DNA of 64,000 nt from Buxus sempervirens. Taxonomy: Eukaryota > Streptophyta > Magnoliopsida > Buxales > Buxaceae. Shown here piece by piece: positions 57,696-64,000 of the stretch. The translations under genes and the position numbers were made by a program. The DNA lies in the NCBI GenBank assembly GCA_947561395.2, contig OX387187.1:28749829-28813828 (forward strand), read 5' to 3'. How positions within the stretch are numbered: position 1 is the stretch's first letter; each line of letters begins with the position of its first letter. The notes under the pieces were generated by a model. That model had not been told where the DNA came from and searched no databases. It was given only the letters and a program-made list of their open reading frames with translations.

Positions 57696-59449
57696 CTAAT
57701 CTCTGTCTCCTAGCCGCTCCTCAAGCTCCCGAATCCGAGCTGCCTGAGCTGCGATAACTCCTGAAGCCCCCTTTGTAGCGGGACCACTCAGGAAGGATAT
57801 GACCTCATCTGAAAGGGCCTGTCTGATCCGCATACTCCTAAGGCTGGCCAAAGTATCCTGGTACTTCTGCCGTATCATACGGACCTCAAAGCGACGGGCC
57901 TGCCTCTGCTCCTCCAGCTTTTCCTCCATGGCGGTACGGCGGGATATCTGCTCCTCAAGCTGCCTCTCCAGATAAAGGCCCTGTATCCTGAGCTCCTGGG
58001 CCTCCCGAACCCATATCTATTGAAGCCGCTTATGAGAAGCTCTCTTAGACTCTAAAATATCCTCATAAGTGGGAGCCAAGAGTGCAGGAGGATCTTCGGG
58101 TACTGGGGCCTGACTCTGTATCTGCTCCTGGATCCAGAAGAGATAATCCTTCACACGGGCTTCTGAGAAGACGGGGCCACGCATGAAGCGAACATAGGAC
58201 CACTCCCTCATCAACCAGGCATTCAGCTTCATGGTATCTGGAGAAAGGGGCCCAAGATGATCCTCATGCCCACTTGGGATGATAATCCCCTGGGTCGCTC
58301 GGAACTGACGAAGGACCCGCAGAGGAAGATACAGCACTGCATGTCTCAGGCCAGCTAGGATCAGAAAGTTGCGGTCACGGAAGCTAATCACTGTCTCTGC
58401 ATTGGGCTGATAAGTACCGGGCCATCTCACCTGGTCATCTTGAAGTAAGCCCAAGAAAGTGAACCAACCCTGTTTGCCCCCTGGAATATCAGGACACCCC
58501 CGATTGCTCATCAAGTTGGGGAATTTCAGGCTAGGGAAGAAGTGTCGATTGATTTCTTCAATCTGACTCAGATGATCAAGTAGCCAAAGCTACAAAGGAA
58601 GAGAGATATTTCAGCACATTGTAAAAGAAAAAAGCAAAAAAAGCAAGAAAAAAAGCAAAAAAGCAAAAAGAAAGCAAAAAAAAAGCAAAAAAGAAAGCAA
58701 AAAGGCAAAAATAAAATAAATAAAAAAATAATTTTTTTTACTTGCAGGATCTGGGCACATGCTAAGAAGCGTTTCGACTTCCTATTGTAGCAATCAATCA
58801 AGGCCTGATACATCCCAGCCAAAATCATAGGGGCCAACCTCTCCCTCTCCCTAACCTGGCATATCACTGAAATCAAGGCCAAGTCCACCTCATCATCATC
58901 TCGTGGGAAAAGCAGCTGGTTGACCACTATCAGGGTCAAGGCATTGAACCGGGCTTCCTTGTTCTCCCCTCTCAAAAGCTTCTCAGTCAAAAAAGCCTTA
59001 GACAAGGTCAACAGTGTGTCAGAGTCCCCTAAGTCCTTCTTCCCTATGCCCAAGAATGTAGAAGCTTCCTTCTTGTAACTGGGCCTAAAAGGTGGGTTCA
59101 CCACCTTCTCATCAAACCTCAAGCCCAGGATGGTTTCCACCTCCTCAATGGTTGGGGTCATCTCATGGTTCCCAAAACGAAACAAGTTGAGGTCGGGAAC
59201 CCAATGACCAATCATGGCCTCTATAATCTCCCACTTGAAGGGAACCTTGGGAATGAGCAGGGTGTGGCCTAGATTAGTAGAATCCCATCTCCTCTCCTCA
59301 TCTAGGGTCATAGAGTTAACCCATCTTGTGTAAAAGGAATCCACAGGGTTATACCTAGTGAGATTTGGGGGTTTTGATCTAAAAGGTTGTTTTGCAGGGG
59401 AGGCAGTGTGAACAGACAATAATGGGGCAGAAGATGATCTGGATTCCAT
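57696..59449 (-). pseudogene. Antisense DUF7745-like gene of A1, two exons
   Basis: Exon 1 is 59449-58742 and exon 2 is 58589-57696, joined in phase 0 over a 152-bp GT-AG intron with a T-rich tract, 533 codons in all. I chose the ATG at 59449 because an ATG at 59542 lies too close to the TATA box. The domain part has FKWEIIEAMIGHWVPDLNLF, TPTIEEVETILGLRF and LILAGLRHAV; order and spacing resemble DUF7745/plant-mobile-domain proteins. After LWLLDHL at the exon junction comes WFTFLGLLQDDQVRWPGTYQ. The C-terminal part (from about residue 440) is a coiled coil rich in E, R, Q. One in-frame TAG (58017-58019) is the only break. Function unknown; it runs against the element's own transcription. Confidence 0.78.
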
Positions 59450-59559
59450 TAGAGTTGATGGGAGCAGGCTAGAACTCAAGATGAGGAAGAAAAAGGTGAA
59501 AAGGGGGTTTTCTAAACTCAAAAACTCGTAGAAAAAGTGCAAATCCCGATGCTGGTTGC

Positions 59560-59568
59560 ATTTATATC
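59560..59568 (-). promoter_or_regulatory. TATA box of antisense DUF7745-like gene
   Basis: Minus-strand gatataaatgc, 10 bases downstream of the last palindrome (59579) and about 115 bases upstream of the chosen ATG. Confidence 0.7.
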
Positions 59569-59578
59569 AGGTTTTAAA

Positions 59579-59720
59579 GTATTCGGCATATCAGGCCGGA
59601 TACAAAGCATTCTGTTCATATCCGGCAAAGAATGCCAGATACAAAGAAGTTTTAGCGTATCCGGCATACTATGCCGGATACAAAGAAAACTCAATGTATC
59701 CGGCCTGATATGCCGGATAC
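59579..59720 (-). repeat. 39-bp-phased palindrome array at antisense promoter
   Basis: Four 25-nt units start at 59579, 59618, 59657 and 59696, exactly 39 bp apart. Arms are GTATTCGGC, ATATCCGGC and GTATCCGGC with GCCGGATAC (one GCCAGATAC), the same as in the A1 LTR and leader. Confidence 0.95.
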
Positions 59721-59925
59721 AAAGAAAAACAGCAAAAAAAAGAGCAAAGGATGGAAAATCCAAATTTTTTACCTGTTTTACCTGTGTACAAGTCATAATT
59801 GCATAAAATTGAAAACAAAAGAAGTGCAACACAAGAGAGAATGAATAAAAAATATTTTCTTATATATATGCAAGTTTTTCTATACAAAGTGTGGTATAAA
59901 CACATGGAAAAAAAATCCAAATCTA

Positions 59926-62627
59926 CTACTCCTGTACAGGATCATCCCCGCGTCCTCGGCCGCGTCCACCTCTACGGCCTCTCCCTCGAAGCGATCGGCC
60001 ACTAGAGTAGGCCATAATACGCTCGGTAGCAAGACAAGGAAGCCGACCCACCACCTGCTAGATCTGATACTCCAAGCAATACTCCTCGAGGTCTGGGGGC
60101 GGAGCAAGAGCAGAATCAGAAGAGGCCTCTGGCTCAGCAGCAACCGACCCAACTAGGCCCTCAGCCATAGCAGGCTCTACTCCCGCAGCTCTAGAAGGCC
60201 CGGCAACAGCAGTAGAAGGACCAGGAGCAGAAGTAGCTGGGTCCACAGGAAAAAATCAGAAAATTGAGATATAAGGAGGAACCAAAGAGGAAAATTAAAA
60301 GAGAACATACCAGGAATGTCTGCAGCAGGAACCAGAGGATCCGGCTCATCAGGACCAGCCGCTGGGGCATCCTCGGGATCAGCAGCCTGAGCTGGAGACG
60401 GATCAGGAGCTAGAGGAGCCGGCTCGTAAGCAGCGTCATCCGGGACTGGGCCCTGCACAAGTCAAACAAGCATATCATAATAGCAGAAACAGGAAAATGA
60501 AAGAGATGAAAATATAAGAAGACCAGATACCTGTCTAGCCTGGAGCTCAGCAACCAGGGCCTCCAGCTCCCTGATCCGGGCATCCCTCTGGGCCACGACC
60601 CCGTCGTCCTCAGCGATCATATCATCGATCGCGGCCCGCTGGCTCTCGAACAGGTCTCGGATGGTATTCAGCTCGTGCACCTGCCAACAAGAACAGAAGT
60701 GGGGTCAGAAATGCATAAGGGAAGAAAAGTGGATGAAAATATTAAGATTACAAGGCTTACCGTGTCCTCATGGATCCGGATGCAGATCCCGCTGATCTCG
60801 GTCACCCCGGCACGAGTGGGTCAATCCATCAAGCATCCAATAGAGACTCTCTGGATCCACTCGTCATAATCCCCGTCTACTGTGAGCCCCTCCGCATCCA
60901 GGAAGTGATCAAACTAATCCACATCAAAGTCTGGGAGGAGTGTGTCGGGACCCACAAGAGGAGGAGGAACGGGGATGCGAAGTGTGCCTATGTGCTGGAA
61001 GTACAGGCGCTCTCCCAAATACATCACCCTACCAAGTCTTCCAAGGAAGCACTGGTAGGGCTGACGTCAGAGATCTCTATCAAAAGCATCCTGTACTGCC
61101 ATCTCACGAGCCGCTCCAACATCCACGTCATCAGAACGGGATAGGATGAGCTGCAAAGAATAAAAGTGGTCAGATACAATCAAGAGGCAGGAAGAGAAGT
61201 AAAAGAAAAAAGGATAGAGGATTTACATCGGATCGGCGAGCACGATCCAAGTGCACCCGAGCAGTGCGAGGCTGACTTCTATCAGCATCTCGGACCTGGG
61301 CCGACCAGCGTAAAGCAACGGGGAAATCCGCGACCTCAGGAACCGCGGATGGGCGAAAGAAAGTCATATTGGTGTACATAAACACCTGGCAAAAGAAAAA
61401 TCAGACAGAGATAAAGAAGGATAAAACCCAAGGAATTAAATCAGACAGATGAATCCAATACCTGCAGAATCTGCCAGAAGAACCGACAACTGACTCCATC
61501 GCCTCTCAGGGATGCCAGGCCTCGAACCACTCGGCACAACCCGGCCAGGATGGTCCCATAAATGAGTCGATCCCAAGCTAGCTGGCGAGTCTGGCGGAAA
61601 TCTCTCAAGGCATCCAAGAAGAGTGGGCTGACACTGGTGGTATCCTCCGGGAAGAAGCAACTCCCGAGCATCAGCAGGAATACATGGCGGAAGATAGGGA
61701 CAAAATCTGCATCCTCCACGGAGATGGTCTCGTGTCTCCCCTCATAATGATGAGCCAGGCTCTCCCGCAACCAGCTAATAGAGAGGCGACCACTCCGCCC
61801 ATCCCAAGCAACATGGGGCAGATCCGGATATCCCAGGAGGAGGCCGACATCCTCTGCAGAAGGCCGATCCAAGACGATGGTCCGCCCCGTCAAAGGAATG
61901 CCGGTAATCATCACAAAATCGGAGGGGCGGATCCCTAGCTCCACGTTCGTTAGATGGAATGACTGAGTCTCCGGGAAATATCTCTCCATCATGGCAAATA
62001 TGAGTGGACGATCGGCTCTGAACAAGGGGATGCTGATGAAGTGATCCAGGTGGCACCTCCCAAACTCGCGTCTGAGTGCCGGAAAAAGGGACTGAGCCAA
62101 CTCGCTGAATCTCCCCCAACTGCCTCGCAAATGGGAAGAATGGTAGGGAAGAGGCACATCTACCCTGATGCACAAGGAGGGGTGGCTATCCAAGCCACTG
62201 AGAAGCTCTGTATCATGAACAGATGCTCTTAGCTCCTCAAAGACCCCTGATAGAGCCACAGCAGCATCATCCTGAGCCGCACCTCTAGCTCTGCCTTGGC
62301 CTCGGCCTCTGCCACGGCCTCCCTCGCTCTCAAGGGCCTGATCCTGAACTCTACCTCGGCCTCTGCCTCGACCTCGAGCCGGAGCAACGACGGGCTAAAA
62401 TTCAAAGGAAAAGTGTGAAGGTTGTGTGGGAAAAGAGAATAGAAGAAAGAAAAGAGAGAAAGAATTTGGAAACCTACCTCAGCGGAACCCTCAACAGAGC
62501 TCTCTCTGAGATCATCCAGAGGCTCCGAAAGGGTGGCACTAAAACTCGTCTCAATCCAAGCTCGAGACGAAGAGGGTCGATCAGCTGGGTCGACCTCCTC
62601 TCGCACACGAGAACGACTCCTAGCCAT
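59926..62627 (-). pseudogene. Antisense PMD-like gene of A1, seven coding exons
   Basis: Exons on the minus strand: 62627-62478, 62394-61462, 61385-61227, 61150-60761, 60680-60531, 60452-60311 and 60236-59926. All introns are GT-AG, phases fit, and the total is 745 codons. A 5' UTR exon (to 63474) with a CAG|GTTAGT donor lies upstream. Parts in order: RG-rich stretch (PARGRGRGRGRV), PMD-like domain with ELGIRPSDFVMITGIPLTGR and VFLLMLGSC, a charged region, a short coiled coil (VHELNTIRDLFESQ), P/A-rich linkers, and an RG-rich end (RGRGRRGGRGRGRG). Breaks: in-frame stops at 61067-61069, 60914-60916, 60821-60823 and 60058-60060. PMD proteins MAIN and MAIL1 of Arabidopsis take part in transposon silencing; whether this relative does is unknown. 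Confidence 0.8.
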
Positions 62628-63843
62628 CTACACAGGGAAGTGTCCTATGAGTTTCGGTTCAAATTCATCAGAAATTCTACTTTGCTTTTAATCTAGGTTT
62701 CGGTGCAAATTACCTTGCTTTTAACCTAGGTTTTAATTCAGCTGAAGTTTTACAAGACTTTTTCAAGCTATCCTTTTATTTCTGCTATTGTGGTTCAAAG
62801 TTTTTTGGGAAAATATTTGATTGTCAGCTATCTTGGATCTATGCGAAGCTTAATACTTCCTAATTGATTTTCAGGAGTTGCTCTGGAAGGCAGGATAAAA
62901 TGGGCAGGATAAGGATCAATGGGGGAAAGCACACTCCGAAGGCTACTGAGACACCAAGTCTGGGGTGGTCATGAAGTCAGACATGTTCAAAAACAAATCA
63001 CAGACAAGTGTGAAAAGTTAAAGCCCCGCCTTGGTCAAAAGCATGTGGGGAATCAGATTGGGGAAAATACATCATCTGAAATTTGGAAAGTAGGCAATTC
63101 TCCACCACTGGCAATTCAAAAGCATTGAAAAATCATGCCAATCCGTAGGAATATGTCACCGGCAATTAGTCTCAAGGAATGGTCAAACTAAAAGCCAATC
63201 ACAGCATGGATATAATCATAGCAAGTGCAAAGTGTGAAATTGCATACATCAGAAGACAAGTTCACATTGGCAATCATCAAAGAACAACAATCAAGGCATG
63301 ATAAAAGTGCTTGGACATGGCAAATTAGGCGAAGCATATCGCAAGAAAAAAGAGCACATGGCATCAAGTCTGCAAGTTCCAAATATCACCAGAGTTGAGA
63401 ATACAAAATCATAGAATCATGTCATGATCAATTTGGGGATTTGATTACAAAAGTGCAAAGTAAATGCACTAACCTGGTTGGTGGACGAACAGTATGATAC
63501 CTCAAATGCAAAATGTGGAAGCAAGGTGAAGAAGGGAGGATCGCCCGAAGTCGGAGACGATTTTTTATACTCCGGAGGACAGTCGCCAAACTGTGAGATC
63601 AACAGAAAACAGCAAATCTGGAAAACGAGCTGGGGCTCGGCCACCACAGCAAGTGAACAATCGCCAGGGGATTTAGGCCTTGCCGGAGTCAATAGGAGTC
63701 GTCGGAGCTCAAGGATTCGTCGGGAATGGCCGGAGAAGAAAGGAGAAGACGAGCGCAAGAGTGGGCTGTGTCCGGAGTTAGTAATCGGAGAAGAAGAGAA
63801 TAATGGAAAAGTCGCGGTCACGCGCGACTTAATAAAAGCAGTA
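62628..63843 (-). promoter_or_regulatory. 5' exon, first intron and promoter of antisense PMD-like gene
   Basis: Minus-strand TTTTATTAAG (63829-63838) takes the place of the TATA box seen in A2. The 5' UTR exon ends at 63474 (CAACCAG|GTTAGTGC), and an 846-bp intron ends with TGTAG directly before the ATG at 62627. The A2 copy has the same donor phrase (GTTAGTGCA) and an acceptor directly before the ATG. Confidence 0.65.
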
Positions 63844-63907
63844 GTATCTGGTCACTCAGGCCGGATACAAGCAAGACCATTCTTATCCGGCTAAACATGC
63901 CGGATAC
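63844..63907 (-). repeat. Palindrome pair at antisense PMD-like promoter
   Basis: Two 25-nt units start at 63844 and 63883, 39 bp apart: GTATCTGGT-7 nt-GCCGGATAC and TTATCCGGC-7 nt-GCCGGATAC. The stem is that of the other A1 arrays. Confidence 0.92.
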
Positions 63908-64000
63908 AAAAAAAAAAAGAGAAAAAAAAACAGAAAAAAGGAGAAAAAGAAGAAGAGAATAAGAAAAAAGAAGAGAAAAAAAGAAAAGAAAAAAAGGGAG
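63908..64000 (+). repeat. Purine tract near A1 3' end
   Basis: Almost pure A/G strand running off the window end. It corresponds to the complementary T/C tract at 33948-34089 of A2, which lies 0.5-0.7 kb from the A2 3' LTR. Confidence 0.85.

Larger units (their letters stand above)
36799..64000 (+). mobile_element. Giant Tat/Ogre-like element A1 (right end beyond window)
   Basis: Components in order: 5' LTR (36799-39103), primer-binding site (39106), leader (to 42193), gag, protease, RT, RNase H, second RNase H, integrase (to 49509), 3' region with two antisense genes (57696-63830), palindromes and a purine tract. The target flank at the left is ACAGG (36794-36798). Two later insertions or rearrangements lie inside: 49684-53535 and 53965-57149. 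By comparison with A2 the 3' LTR should start about 0.5-0.7 kb beyond the window end. Size without the insertions is about 20 kb plus the missing LTR. The archaeal-type second RNase H and the lack of a chromodomain place it in the Tat lineage. The reading frames are broken, so it is not autonomous now. Confidence 0.85.

Overview
The window is nuclear DNA of a flowering plant, most likely a eudicot. The evidence is GT-AG introns, an ankyrin-PGG membrane protein gene of the plant type, and very large nested Ty3/gypsy retrotransposons of the Tat/Ogre kind, which carry a second (archaeal-type) RNase H. The only host gene I can support is the ankyrin gene at 14019-17041. Nearly everything else is nested retroelement sequence or its decayed remains. 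I cannot name the species.

Layout. 333-2758 is a solo LTR of family A, minus strand. 2759-8750 is old sequence with a duplicated block, an hAT-type non-autonomous transposon (6877-7433), a relic of a retroelement gene (4535-4690) and a long fold-back (8208-8389). 8753-about 13444 is a family B LTR split by a family A solo LTR (10359-12659). 14019-17041 is the ankyrin gene. 17042-19885 is decayed repeats. 19886-22286 is a family A solo LTR lying 3 nt inside a family B element, whose 5' LTR (22289-25390), primer-binding site, hairpin-rich leader and broken gag run to about 30967. 30968-36798 is the 3' part of a minus-strand family A element (A2). 36799 to beyond 64000 is a giant plus-strand family A element (A1). 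A1 holds 5' LTR, primer-binding site, leader, gag, protease, RT, two RNase H domains, integrase, then two antisense genes. It is interrupted by a Tekay/Del-like fragment (49684-53535) and a family B solo LTR (53965-57149).

The most interesting signal is a system of short palindromes. Nine arrays in families A and B consist of 25-nt units (9-nt arm, 7-nt loop, 9-nt arm) whose starts are mostly exactly 39 bp apart. They sit next to promoters: in LTRs, in the A1 leader, and just upstream of the TATA boxes of the two antisense genes. The arm sequence is matched among arrays of one element and differs between elements, with paired changes that keep the palindrome. Two antisense, intron-containing genes travel with these elements. 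One resembles plant mobile domain (PMD) proteins with RG-rich ends, the other resembles DUF7745-type proteins. I infer, without proof, a self-recognition system in which element-encoded proteins act on element-specific palindrome arrays, comparable in logic to VANC anti-silencing proteins of VANDAL transposons.

The retroelement reading frames are damaged. Ten in-frame stops are all compatible with C-to-T or G-to-A change, as expected of methylated, silenced DNA. A conserved splice donor in family A LTRs and a strong acceptor just upstream of gag suggest that the multi-kilobase leader is an intron of the gag mRNA.
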